Source of the DNA: Phycisphaerales bacterium
GTDB taxonomy: Bacteria; Planctomycetota; Phycisphaerae; UBA1845
Assembly (NCBI GenBank): GCA_020852275.1
Contig: JADZBE010000034.1
Span: forward strand, 1 to 64,000
Length of the DNA: 64,000 bases
Reading direction: 5' to 3'
Part shown: piece by piece, positions 26,368-34,347 of the stretch
Layout: each line of letters starts with the position of its first letter
Numbering within the stretch: position 1 is the stretch's first letter
Notes under the pieces: model-generated
The model's input: only the letters and a program-made list of their open reading frames with translations
Database searches by the model: none
Told to the model about the DNA's origin: nothing
Made by a program: the position numbers and the translations under genes

Positions 26368-26671
26368 TCACAATGATTCTTAACGATTCCTCGTCTGTCC
26401 TGCGTGGCGGTGCGTCGCGCCACGGAATCGGCATCTTCTCGTCCCCGTATGCCTGAAGCGCCTCTACGAGTGAAAAGCGAAGGCTGCGCATCGCCTCTTC
26501 GAGGTTTTCTCCTTGACCCACGACGCCTGGAAGTGTGGCGACATACGCAACACGCCCCCCATCTTCATCTTTCTTGATTCTTATTTCACAAGACAGCCCA
26601 AGTCCCTTGTCATCCCATTCGACTCCCTCTACAGCCTGGAATTGCGCTGCCGTCTTAACTGTGCTATTCAT
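26360..26671 (-). CDS. hicB: HicB-family antitoxin
   Basis: The 103-residue protein contains the HicB partial RNase H-like core: IRIKKDEDGGRVAYVATLPG (edge strands and the P-G turn), GVVGQGENLEEAMRSLRFSL and EALQAYGDE. It should bind and block HicA. Its start overlaps the DUF6941 gene by 8 bp and its end overlaps hicA by 8 bp, indicating translational coupling. The short C-terminal part lacks a recognisable DNA-binding domain, so the RHH protein at the head of the operon may do the repression. Confidence 0.85.
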   Translation of the reverse strand: MNSTVKTAAQFQAVEGVEWDDKGLGLSCEIRIKKDEDGGRVAYVATLPGVVGQGENLEEAMRSLRFSLVEALQAYGDEKMPIPWRDAPPRRTDEESLRIIVNV

Positions 26672-27095
26672 TCTGGTTCTCCCGGCTTGCTTGCTCCTCT
26701 CGCTTGCTCACCTTCAGGCGGAGCGAGCCTATCATTGTTCCGTTTGTCCAGCATTCGAGGCTATAAGCGCCTTCTGCTGGAAGCGGAAGATTTGGAACCT
26801 CCATCGACACCTCAAGCGGCGTCAGTGGATCAACAGACTTTACCGTCACAGGACGACTCTGCATCAAAATCCTGTTGTCGTTCAGATACACAAAACGAAG
26901 CTGTATCTGGGTGGGCTGCATGACATCTGCCAACACGATGTACGCCCAAGTCGTTCTGCTGAATGCGTTTGGAAATTGAAGCGACCATATCTGACTAAAA
27001 GTCCCGCAAATTACCTTCTTTCCGGTTGTATCCGTGTAAATGTGGTCCGCCAGCACAAGAGCCTGAAGAACCGGCGGAGGTGTTTCTTGGGTCAT
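26664..27095 (-). CDS. DUF6941-like protein, transposon cargo
   Basis: The 143-residue protein begins MTQETPPPVLQALVLADHIY and shows an all-beta pattern: ICGTFSQIWSLQFPNAFSRT, YIVLADVMQPTQIQLRFVYL, EVSMEVPNLPLPAEGAYSLE. This fits the DUF6941 family of unknown function, whose members I recall as short beta-rich proteins with the 'G.F' and 'P..G.Y' signatures. It overlaps the RHH gene by 4 bp and hicB by 8 bp. The family assignment is from pattern memory and should be tested by an HMM search. Confidence 0.65.
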   Translation of the reverse strand: MTQETPPPVLQALVLADHIYTDTTGKKVICGTFSQIWSLQFPNAFSRTTWAYIVLADVMQPTQIQLRFVYLNDNRILMQSRPVTVKSVDPLTPLEVSMEVPNLPLPAEGAYSLECWTNGTMIGSLRLKVSKREEQASRENQNE

Positions 27096-27331
27096 GATGA
27101 CGATCCCTCGTCAGAATCGGCGGAATTGTCGCTGACGTTGTGAACCCACGTGGTGCGTATGGTAGTCGCCCTGCGTCTGGCGCTGCGCATCAACACGGCC
27201 CTTGCCCAAGCAGACGTATCAAGGCCGTCCACATCCGCCGCACTGTCGATCAGGCTTCGATCTTCGCATGTAAGTCTTATCCGTAACACGTTCGTCTTTC
27301 TTTCCTCTTCGCTCTTAATCGGCCTAGCCAT
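27092..27331 (-). CDS. Ribbon-helix-helix protein, transposon cargo
   Basis: The 79-residue protein starts MARPIKSEEERKTNVLRIRL; the segment KTNVLRIRLTCEDRSLIDSA then ADVDGLDTSAWARAVLMRSA fits a strand-helix-helix of the CopG/MobC/DUF1778 type. It heads the operon with DUF6941, hicB and hicA and is divergent from the transposase, with start codons 75 bp apart, so it is a candidate regulator of both. ATG 27331 is preferred to GTG 27349 because TACAGT (minus strand) lies 7 nt before it. Confidence 0.75.
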   Translation of the reverse strand: MARPIKSEEERKTNVLRIRLTCEDRSLIDSAADVDGLDTSAWARAVLMRSARRRATTIRTTWVHNVSDNSADSDEGSSS

Positions 27332-27338
27332 CACCATT

Positions 27339-27398
27339 ACTGTAGCCACAAAATTTTAGAATTCAAGCCTTGACACCGAATGTTCTTGTAGCTACAAT
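27339..27398. promoter_or_regulatory. Back-to-back divergent promoters of the transposon
   Basis: Plus strand: TTGACA (27370-27375), 17-bp spacer, TACAAT (27393-27398), 7 nt, ATG of the transposase. Minus strand: TTGAAT (27366-27361), 16-bp spacer, TACAGT (27344-27339), 7 nt, ATG of the RHH gene. Only 3 bp separate the two -35 boxes. Both transcripts should be leaderless or nearly so. Confidence 0.75.
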
Positions 27399-27405
27399 AA
27401 CAAGA

Positions 27406-28230
27406 ATGAACCGTCTAAGTTCCGATAAACGCAAGGCTGTAATATCTTCTCTCGTTGAAGGGGCCAGCATCAATTCCACGGTCCGAATAACTGGCGTCAG
27501 CAAGCCGACGATCCTGAAACTTCTGGCCGATCTCGGCTGCGCCTGCGCCGCCTACCACCATGGCCACGTTCGCGGCCTGAAACCGGCCCGGATTGAGTGC
27601 GATGAGGTGTGGTCGTTTGTGTACTGTAAAGCGAAAAACGTCAGCAAGGCCGAATCTCCAGTTGAAGGCGCTGGCGACTGCTGGACGTGGACGGCGATTG
27701 ATCCTGATTCAAAGATGATCCTCACGTATCACGTCGGGCTACGGTCCTACGATGACGCGGTGGCGTTCATGCTGGACCTGTCCGAGCGGATCACGAATAA
27801 GACCCAGCTTACGACGGACGGATTCGGAGCCTACCCGGCGGCGGTCCGCAACGCCTTTGGACAATTCGTGGACTACGGCCAGCTTGTGAAGGTGTTCAAG
27901 GGGACCGCGCCAGATCATGCCCGCTACTCGCCCGCCGAATGCGTCGGCTGTCGCAAGGAACGGGTGATTGGCGCGCCGGACTTCGATACGATGTCCACGA
28001 GCATCGTGGAGCGAAGCAATCTGACGATCCGCATGGGGATGAGGCGCTTCACGCGGCTGACGAACGGGCACAGTAAGAAAGTCGAGAATCACGGGCACGC
28101 GCTGGCCGTTTTCTTCATGTTCTACAATTACTGCCGCGTGCATTCGACCATGAAAACAAGCCCGGCAGTGAAGGTGGGATTGGCCGATCACGTGTGGACG
28201 ATGGACGAATTGATCGGGCTGCTGGATTGA
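27406..28230 (+). CDS. IS1-family DDE transposase
   Basis: The 274-residue protein has an N-terminal helix-turn-helix (SINSTVRITGVSKPTILKLL) and a DDE core: Asp66 in ECDEVWSFVYCK, Asp138 in TTDGFGAY, Glu202 in STSIVERSNLTIRMGMRRFT, followed by FTRLTNGHSKKVENHGHALA as in IS1 InsB. It should cut at and join the 16-bp ends of this element. It is made from a single frame, without the programmed frameshift of classical IS1. The apparent TTG start at 27370 is rejected because TTGACA there is the -35 box. All catalytic residues are intact, so the element may be active. Confidence 0.9.
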   Translation: MNRLSSDKRKAVISSLVEGASINSTVRITGVSKPTILKLLADLGCACAAYHHGHVRGLKPARIECDEVWSFVYCKAKNVSKAESPVEGAGDCWTWTAIDPDSKMILTYHVGLRSYDDAVAFMLDLSERITNKTQLTTDGFGAYPAAVRNAFGQFVDYGQLVKVFKGTAPDHARYSPAECVGCRKERVIGAPDFDTMSTSIVERSNLTIRMGMRRFTRLTNGHSKKVENHGHALAVFFMFYNYCRVHSTMKTSPAVKVGLADHVWTMDELIGLLD

Positions 28231-28245
28231 AACTTTACCAGTACC

Positions 28246-28253
28246 GACAAGAG
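28246..28253. repeat. Right target-site duplication GACAAGAG
   Basis: Exact copy of the octamer at 25941-25948, directly after the right inverted repeat. Confidence 0.92.
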
Positions 28254-28318
28254 CATTTGGTAAAACGCAGGGCGCGGCGGTTGAGACGGCCGCGCCAAGA
28301 CCGTCGCTGGATGGCCTA

Positions 28319-28626
28319 TCAGCCTGTGGTGGAACACGAAACTGGACATGGGGCCCGTCACCCTGTGCGGGCGGAGGTCCAGTTCTCCCAGGGAAACCGC
28401 TGGATTCGTACCTCCTCGCAGGCCGCCCGCTGGATTCCCGCCTGCGCGGAAGTGACGAAACTGGATTCCCGCCTGCGCGGGAATGACGAACGACGTTGTC
28501 CCCCCCGCGCAGGCGGGGGGCCAGAGTGCGCTGTAAGACCGTTGGATTCCCGCCTGCGCGGGAATGACGGAATTGGATTCCCCCCTGCGCGGGAATGATG
28601 AGCGTCGTCTCTCACCATGGACCGCT
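28319..28626. repeat. REP/MITE element, family A copy 6 (longest)
   Basis: About 308 bp, from GCCTGTGGTGGAACACGAAA to CACCATGGACCGCTA, so the ends are inverted. Inside are at least five REP palindromes (for example CTGGATTCCCGCCTGCGCGG and CCCCCCGCGCAGGCGGGGGG). It fills most of the gap between the transposon and the kinase gene. The regular palindromes are not a CRISPR array: spacers are absent or themselves repeats. Confidence 0.88.
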
Positions 28627-28657
28627 ATGCGTTTGACGCGCGCGCGTTCGGCGCCGT

Positions 28658-29905
28658 TCACGGCTTTCCGTTGAGCCACTGGAACAGATTGATCAGCACG
28701 GAGAGGAACAGGAGCAGTCCCAGCGCGAGGAGCCACGCGGAGGGGACGCCGTGCGCTGCGCCCGCGGGGGCGGCGCGGCGGTCGAGTTCGAAGTCGATCA
28801 CTTCGCCGCCGCTCGCCAGGTCGTCGAGCAGGTCGGAGTTATAGTGCTTGCGCGCCTGCATCGGCGCCTCGCCGCGCAGCGCCGCCTCCAGATCGTCCAG
28901 CAGCTCCGCCACCGACTGGTACCGGTCGTCGGCGTTCTTGGCCATCATCACCTCAATGATCTCGCCGATGGCGCTGGTCAGCCGCGTGTTGATGTGGTCG
29001 GGCGGGGTGATCGGCTCCTTGAGGTGCTTGTGCATGACGGCGGAAGGCGACGCGCCCTCGAACGGCACGCGACCGGTCACCATGTGGTAGAACGTGGCGC
29101 CCAGCGAGTAGATGTCCGCGCGGGCGTCGATGTTGATCTCGCCGCGGATCTGCTCCGGGCTGATGTAGTAGGGCGTGCCGTACGCCCGGCCTGCTTCCGC
29201 CGTGGCGGCCTTGGCGTCGTCCACTTCGCGCGCCAGACCCATGTCGGCGAGCTTCACCTGGTTGGCGCTGGTGAGCATGATGTTCTTGGGCTTGACGTCG
29301 CGGTGGATCAGCCCGCGGTGATGGGCGTGCTGCAGCGCCTTGGCGACCTGGATGATCGTCGTCAGCACCTCCTTCTCCGGCAGCGGCTTTCCGTCCTTGA
29401 GCAGGTCGTACACCGTCTTGCCGTCGATGTACTCCATGACGAAGTAGTGATACCCCATGGCCTCGCCGACGTCGTAGGCGCCGACGATGTGCGCGTGGTT
29501 GAGCTTGGCGGCGGCTTTGCCCTCCTTGTAGAAGCGATCGACGAACTCGCGGTTCTCGCTGAGCCGCTTGGGCAGCACCTTGATGGCGACGATGCGGTCC
29601 AGCGAAAGCTGCTTGGCCTTGAAGACCGTGGCCATCGCGCCCTGCCCGAGCTTGCCCAGCACCTGGTAGCCGGGGATCTGCTGGGCGGGGCGGTACATGG
29701 AGTCTTCCTCCATGGCCATGTTAAGCCGCTGCACCTGGGTGTTGGTGATGTAGCCGGAGTTGACGAGGTAGTCGGCGAGTCCGACGTGCTTGCCCTTCTC
29801 GCGCAGCTCGCGGACGTGCTCGCGCACGATCTCGACCTCGTCCACGGTGGCGAGTTTGCGCTCGATGACTTTGCGTGCGAAGATGGAATCTTCTTCCAGC
29901 GACAT
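28658..29905 (-). CDS. Membrane-anchored Ser/Thr protein kinase
   Basis: The 415-residue Hanks-type kinase has an N-terminal helical region of about 70 residues, a kinase domain (about 78-345) with KLGQGAMATVFKAK, Lys109 (VAIKVL), HRDVKPKN (Asp203), DMG in place of DFG (221-223) and GTPYYISPEQ, and one C-terminal membrane helix (SAWLLALGLLLFLSVLINLF), which would put the kinase in the cytoplasm. No extracellular sensor domain follows the helix. Such kinases are abundant in planctomycetes. The start ATG 29905 is preceded by weak signals only. Confidence 0.92.
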   Translation of the reverse strand: MSLEEDSIFARKVIERKLATVDEVEIVREHVRELREKGKHVGLADYLVNSGYITNTQVQRLNMAMEEDSMYRPAQQIPGYQVLGKLGQGAMATVFKAKQLSLDRIVAIKVLPKRLSENREFVDRFYKEGKAAAKLNHAHIVGAYDVGEAMGYHYFVMEYIDGKTVYDLLKDGKPLPEKEVLTTIIQVAKALQHAHHRGLIHRDVKPKNIMLTSANQVKLADMGLAREVDDAKAATAEAGRAYGTPYYISPEQIRGEINIDARADIYSLGATFYHMVTGRVPFEGASPSAVMHKHLKEPITPPDHINTRLTSAIGEIIEVMMAKNADDRYQSVAELLDDLEAALRGEAPMQARKHYNSDLLDDLASGGEVIDFELDRRAAPAGAAHGVPSAWLLALGLLLFLSVLINLFQWLNGKP

Positions 29906-30032
29906 GCGTGTTCCCGTCAGCGCGGCGGACGCGCCCCGGAGCCGAACGCTCCCTCGTCAGCCTGCGCGGCGCAATGTAAGCGCGCACGACCGGCGATTCA
30001 ACCCGACCGGCGCAGCGCGGACCGTTGCAGGA

Positions 30033-31322
30033 TTATAGCGCGGCCGTCCGTTCCGTCGCGTGCTCGCCGGAAAACATTTCGGACTCGATCCTGTCCAATA
30101 AATCCCTGTTGCACGACTGAGCCGCGACCGTGAGGGAGCGAGAGTCTCCCGCCGAACCCGCAGGGTCTGAAACAGTATTTGAGTCCCCCGAAGGAAAGGC
30201 CGGCGCGAGCAGCGGGAGGACAAGCTCCCGCATGCGCGGCGAGAACAGGCAGGGGGCTTCGTCATCCATCCGCGCCAAGCCGAGCGCTTCCAGCATCGTC
30301 CGCAGCATCGCGTCGATCCCTTCGCCGCTCCTTGCTGAGACTCCTACTGCGTGGGAGACGTTGCCCTGAGGGGCGCGGAACGGCAGCGACATGGCGGCGG
30401 CGAGGTCCAACTTGTTGAACACACGAACGCGCGGTCGATTCTCCGCAAGCGGCTCCAGCTCCGCCGGATGCCCGCTGGAGTCGGCCTGCGTCGCATCCAC
30501 CACGGTCAGCACGAGGTCCGCCCGACGGATGCGCTCGCGAGCGGCGAGCATGGCGCGGCGTTCAAGTTCATCCGCGCCTTCTCTGAATCCCGCCGTGTCC
30601 CAAAGCGTCAGCGGCGCGCCCTCGAACTCGATCTCGGCCTCAACCCAGTCGCGCGTCGTGCCGGGATGGGGCGAGGTGATCGCGGCCTCGCGCCCGACGA
30701 GGGCGTTGAACAGCGTGGACTTCCCGGCGTTGACGGGACCGATGATGGCCACGGTCGCGCCTTCGATCAGGCGTCGCGCCGCATCGTGCCCGGCGATCAG
30801 CCGTTCGAGCAGGCGACGCCCTTCGGCGGGATCATCCCGCATCGCCGCCATCGCCGCCCGAATCGCCGCGGAAAGGCGCGCTCGCTGCCCCAGCAGGTAT
30901 CGAACGCCGCGCTGTGTTTTCGCCCGCGGCAGCCATTCAAGCACGTCACGCTCCACGGCGTCCGCGGGGGGCCAGGTTGGATCAACGGCTTCAGTCTCAA
31001 CCCGCGTCGCGCCGAGCCGCACCAGGCTCTCGACGATGCGCTCCACTACCCGCGGGCCTCCGTGACAGGAGATTTCCACGGCAGATGATGCTTCCGGAGG
31101 AATGCACGCCAGCACGTCATCAACGACATCGCCGCCATCGAACCAGCGCCCGTACACGAGTCGCCCCAGTTGCGTGGCATCCAGCGATGCGTTGGGTGAG
31201 AACGGTTGAAAGCATCGCATGGCCTGCGAGACGGCGCACGCGCCGCACAGACGGATCACGGCGATCGCGCCCGCGCCGGACGGAGTGAGGACGGAGACTC
31301 GCAGAGGTTCGTCGTTCTTCAT
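30033..31322 (-). CDS. mnmE: tRNA modification GTPase MnmE, divergent C-terminus
   Basis: The 429-residue protein resembles MnmE (TrmE), which with MnmG modifies the wobble uridine of tRNAs. The N-terminal folate-binding domain (VLTPSGAGAIAVIRLCG, ISCHGGPRVVERIVESLVRL) and the G domain (GPVNAGKST about 195-203, DTAG about 242-245, NKLD) are present. The helical C-terminus is shortened and, where the family ends FCIGK, this protein reads MFSGEHATERTAAL, so the conserved cysteine is missing. A dispersed repeat is in frame just before it. ATG 31322 is preferred; GTG 31403 is possible. Confidence 0.83.
   Translation of the reverse strand: MKNDEPLRVSVLTPSGAGAIAVIRLCGACAVSQAMRCFQPFSPNASLDATQLGRLVYGRWFDGGDVVDDVLACIPPEASSAVEISCHGGPRVVERIVESLVRLGATRVETEAVDPTWPPADAVERDVLEWLPRAKTQRGVRYLLGQRARLSAAIRAAMAAMRDDPAEGRRLLERLIAGHDAARRLIEGATVAIIGPVNAGKSTLFNALVGREAAITSPHPGTTRDWVEAEIEFEGAPLTLWDTAGFREGADELERRAMLAARERIRRADLVLTVVDATQADSSGHPAELEPLAENRPRVRVFNKLDLAAAMSLPFRAPQGNVSHAVGVSARSGEGIDAMLRTMLEALGLARMDDEAPCLFSPRMRELVLPLLAPAFPSGDSNTVSDPAGSAGDSRSLTVAAQSCNRDLLDRIESEMFSGEHATERTAAL
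30118..30146. repeat. AGAGCCGCGACCG-type repeat inside mnmE
   Basis: TGAGCCGCGACCGTGAGGGAG is a member of the dispersed family and is read in frame on the minus strand as SLTVAAQS in the last 40 residues of MnmE. Confidence 0.75.
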
Positions 31323-31433
31323 GCGCGCGTCTGCGGCTGAGGCGTTCCGTTTCTCTTGATCCACCTGTGCGCTCGTGATCCGGGAGTAATGCCTTGGGAT
31401 CACCCCATCGTTTGCCTTTCAGGGCCGCGCTAG

Positions 31434-31617
31434 TTCAGAGCCGCGCCCGTAAGGAAGCGAATTCTGACGCTGGGAAGCGGGATCGATCCCTAAGAGCCCG
31501 TGGTGAACGTCCCCTTGCAGCACTTCCCAGCGTGTAATCGCTTGCAATACCGCGGCAAATCACCGGCTGGAAAGCCGGTGCGCCACCCAAATAGGTCTTT
31601 CCCCACGGGCTGCTCAT
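31434..31617. repeat. GCCGCGCCCG repeat plus MITE family B copy 3
   Basis: AGAGCCGCGCCCGTAAGGAAG (31434-31457) is followed by a MITE (31497-31617) with ends GAGCCCGTGGTGAACG and CCCCACGGGCTGCTC and the core CACCGGCTGGAAAGCCGGTG. They occupy the 460-bp gap between mnmE and coaX; the remaining 31618-31782 shows nothing else. Confidence 0.82.
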
Positions 31618-31782
31618 GATCGCGGCTCGGCCAAAACGCAATTTCAACGAGGCGCTACGTCAGAGAAGGGAGCAGCGCACATCCTCCCGCAGCCGCCGCG
31701 GCGCAGCTGGCTACCCCGTGTGGCGGACTCTTTCTCACGCCCCCATCCGCGCACGCGCCCGTCAGCGCACCTCCCCATGCGC

Positions 31783-32583
31783 TCACGTGCCCATCTGTGC
31801 CAGATGCTTCGCATAGGCCAATCCGATCCCACGAAGCCCGAGGTCCGCCACGACGTTGTCCAGAAAGTCGCAGTGCGGCGCCATGAACACCGCGTCGCCG
31901 CCGGTCGCCACCACTTGAGGCCAGTGGTGAATCTCCGTCGCATACGCCTCGACGAGCCAGCGCACCGACCCGGCGATGCCTCGGCAGACGCCGTTCTGAA
32001 TGGCTTCCGCGGTCGTGCGCCCGATGACGTTCTTCGGAAAAGCCGGCGCGACGAGCGGCAACTGCGCAGCACGGTCGTGCAGCGCGGCAAGTTGCATCCG
32101 CACGCCCGGAAGAATCGCTCCGCCGGCGAAGACGCCCTCGTCATTCACCAGGTCCACGGTGATCGCCGTGCCGAAGCTCACCACGACGCAACTGCGCTGG
32201 AGACGGTCATGCGCTGCGGCGGCGTTGCATATCCGGTCCATGCCCACGGTGTCGGGTTGGTCCACGTCCAGCTCGATGGGACGGGCCAGGTTTTCACCAA
32301 CCACGAGCGGGTTTCGATCCAGCGCCGCTTCCAGACGATCGCGCACCTGTGCAAGCCAGGAAGGCACGACCGACGCCGTCACGCTCGCCGCTGGACCGGG
32401 GGGGGGGAACGAATCCATCATCGCGGCGAGTGCATCGTTGAACTCGTCCATCCGCCCCGTGGCCGTGGCGACGACGCGCGAGACGGTGTTCGCGCCCCAC
32501 AGGGCCAGCGTTGTGTTCGTGTTGCCGATGCTGACCAGAAGGACCGGCGCGTCGGGGTCGAAATCTCTGGGAAGCCGGATCAT
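31783..32583 (-). CDS. coaX: Type III pantothenate kinase
   Basis: The 266-residue protein catalyses the first step of coenzyme A synthesis. Family motifs are LLVSIGNTNTTLALWG (phosphate loop), VVSFGTAITVDLVNDEGVFA (catalytic Asp), GGAILPGVRMQLAALHD and VVATGGDA. ATG 32583 overlaps the obg stop codon (ATGA), so the genes are translationally coupled. A G10 tract on the plus strand (32398-32407) encodes SFPPPGPAAS and is prone to slippage. The longer frame to 32718 runs inside obg. Confidence 0.93.
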   Translation of the reverse strand: MIRLPRDFDPDAPVLLVSIGNTNTTLALWGANTVSRVVATATGRMDEFNDALAAMMDSFPPPGPAASVTASVVPSWLAQVRDRLEAALDRNPLVVGENLARPIELDVDQPDTVGMDRICNAAAAHDRLQRSCVVVSFGTAITVDLVNDEGVFAGGAILPGVRMQLAALHDRAAQLPLVAPAFPKNVIGRTTAEAIQNGVCRGIAGSVRWLVEAYATEIHHWPQVVATGGDAVFMAPHCDFLDNVVADLGLRGIGLAYAKHLAQMGT

Positions 32584-33866
32584 GTGGGTCTCCGAGCGTG
32601 TGACCTGATCCGATCGCGCGCCTCGACTTCCCGTCTCCCGGCGGAAGGGGTCAGGGTGAGGGAGCCTGGCCCGCTCGTCACCCAGTTGCGTGCGGGGCGC
32701 GCGTGGCTTAACAGACAAGCCGCATCAGAGGCGCCGCGACCGGCGTCTCCGCATTGACTTGGCGCGAGCGACTCCGCGCCCGGCGCGGGAGCATCCTCAA
32801 GCGAGTCGCCCGCGCGGACAGGGTCCCCGCCGGGTGCGTTCACCTCATCTCGCGGCGTCTCCGCCTCCTCCGCTCGCGCTTCCTCCAGCAGGCGCCAGAT
32901 GCGCTCCTTCAGCGCCTGCGACTGCCGACCCGTGGCCGCGCTGATGGCGAACACCTCGCGCCCCAGCGCCTCCGCCAGCGCCCGCGCCGCCTCCTCGCCG
33001 CCGGTCAGGTCGATCTTGTTGGCCACGATCAGCTCGCGCTTGCGCCCCAGCACGGTGCTGTACGCCTCGAGTTCGCGGCGGATGAGATGATACGTCTCGA
33101 CCGCGGACGGTCCGCCGATATCCGTTCCGACATCGATCATGTGGACCATCACGCGCGTCCGCTCGATGTGGCGCAAGAAGGCGTCGCCCAGTCCCGCGCC
33201 TTCGTGCGCGCCCTCGATCAGCCCCGGAATGTCGGCCAGCACGAATCGGCGGTGGTCGGACAGCTCGACGATGCCGAGCTGCGGCGAGAGCGTGGTGAAC
33301 GGGTAGTCCGCGATCTTCGGCGTCGCCCGTGACAGGCGCGACAGCAGCGTGCTCTTGCCCGCGTTCGGCAGACCCACCAGCCCCACGTCCGCGATCAGCT
33401 TCAGCTCCAGCCGCAGCCAGCGCTCCTGCCCCGGCTGTCCCTCCTCGGCCTCGCGCGGGGCGCGATGCGTGGGCGTGGCGAACTTGCGGTTGCCCTTGCC
33501 GCCCCGCCCGGCCACCGCGATGCACACCTGCTGACCGACTTCCTTGAGATCAATCAGTTGCACGCCCGTATCGCGGTCGTAGACGAGCGTGCCGGGCGGC
33601 AGGCGGATGATGAGGTCCTCCCCCGAGCGGCCGGTGCAGTTCTTTCCCGCGCCGGGGGCGCCGTTTTCCGCGATCCAGTGATGCTTGCCGGAGAAGTCCA
33701 GCAGCGTCTCCACGCCTTCGGACGCCAGGAGGAACACGTGTCCGCCGTTCCCGCCGTCGCCGCCGTCGGGGCCGCCGCGGGGCACGTATTTCTCGCGCCG
33801 GAAGGACATGCAGCCGTGCCCCCCGCGTCCCGCGCGCACGTAGATTTCCGCTGAATCGACAAACAT
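32580..33866 (-). CDS. obg: GTPase Obg
   Basis: The 428-residue protein has the glycine-rich Obg fold (residues 1-158, with RAGRGGHGCMSFRREKYVPR and GGPDGGDGGNGGHV) and the G domain (GLPNAGKST, NKIDLTGGEE). Obg binds the large ribosomal subunit and takes part in ribosome assembly and stress control. The last 100 residues are low-complexity and unlike the usual OCT domain; they may have grown by extension into neighbouring DNA. The stop overlaps the start of coaX. Confidence 0.94.
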   Translation of the reverse strand: MFVDSAEIYVRAGRGGHGCMSFRREKYVPRGGPDGGDGGNGGHVFLLASEGVETLLDFSGKHHWIAENGAPGAGKNCTGRSGEDLIIRLPPGTLVYDRDTGVQLIDLKEVGQQVCIAVAGRGGKGNRKFATPTHRAPREAEEGQPGQERWLRLELKLIADVGLVGLPNAGKSTLLSRLSRATPKIADYPFTTLSPQLGIVELSDHRRFVLADIPGLIEGAHEGAGLGDAFLRHIERTRVMVHMIDVGTDIGGPSAVETYHLIRRELEAYSTVLGRKRELIVANKIDLTGGEEAARALAEALGREVFAISAATGRQSQALKERIWRLLEEARAEEAETPRDEVNAPGGDPVRAGDSLEDAPAPGAESLAPSQCGDAGRGASDAACLLSHARPARNWVTSGPGSLTLTPSAGRREVEARDRIRSHARRPT

Positions 33867-34347
33867 CGTGCGGCTAGGATACGCGCTCCGCGGAGAGGGG
33901 TCTAATCCTGTAGGAATGGGCGAAATGAGCGGTCCTCACCGAGCGGCAAGTGGTCTGGGGTCTGGCCATCCTGGGGGGCAACCCGCCCTTGGAAATCAAG
34001 CGGCTGCCACTCCGGGAATCAAGCCGACGCCGCCGTGAAGATCAATCCGACAATGCCTTGGGGATCCGGCTGACGCCACTGCGGGGATCAAGCTGGTCCT
34101 ACGGCTGGAATCGAAGGCCTAGCGTGGCTGAACGCTGAAATGCCAAGATCCGTTACTGCGGCAGGTCGTTTGTGCAAACCTGTGCATTCGGTGGCGAAGT
34201 CCGGCAACATGCGGCTACAATGTGCCGCTTGACCGTGGCGGGAGTCGCCGACTCCTCAACTCGAAACACAGGTCAATAGGGGCTGCACGGGCCAGGCGGG
34301 AACACGCAGCCCAGACGGGCACACAGACTAAACGGGAGGCTTCTGCT
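33867..34347. other. Gene-free region with decayed 25-30 bp repeats
   Basis: No gene is supported. From about 33998 to 34095 four degenerate units of the type CCACTCCGGGAATCAAGC are visible. TACAAT at 34216-34221 may be the -10 box for the gene at 34348, without a good -35 partner. GGGAGG at about 34333 is the ribosome-binding site of the next gene. Confidence 0.4.

Larger units (their letters stand above)
25949..28245. mobile_element. IS1-like transposon with five passenger genes
   Basis: The element is 2297 bp. Its ends are GGTACTGGTAAAGTTT (25949-25964) and the exact reverse complement AAACTTTACCAGTACC (28230-28245), flanked by GACAAGAG on both sides. It encodes an IS1-family DDE transposase at the right end, a divergent four-gene operon (RHH protein, DUF6941 protein, HicB, HicA) and a small basic protein at the left end. 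The 8-bp duplication and ends starting GGT agree with IS1. The base composition is less GC-rich than its surroundings, consistent with transfer. The transposase stop codon overlaps the right inverted repeat by one base. Ordinary IS1 elements are about 770 bp, so two thirds of this one is cargo. Confidence 0.93.

Noticed and set aside
27370..27405. TTG start for the transposase 12 codons upstream
   Set aside because: The bases TTGACACCG form the -35 box of a near-consensus promoter whose -10 box lies between this TTG and the ATG at 27406.
28234..28264. TTTACCA/TGGTAAA inverted repeat after the transposase as a terminator
   Set aside because: The left arm is part of the transposon end and the right arm is outside the target duplication, so the pairing is most likely chance.
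28319..28626. Possible CRISPR array because of regularly spaced palindromes
   Set aside because: The repeated units are opposed REP palindromes without unique spacers of constant length, and no cas genes are nearby.
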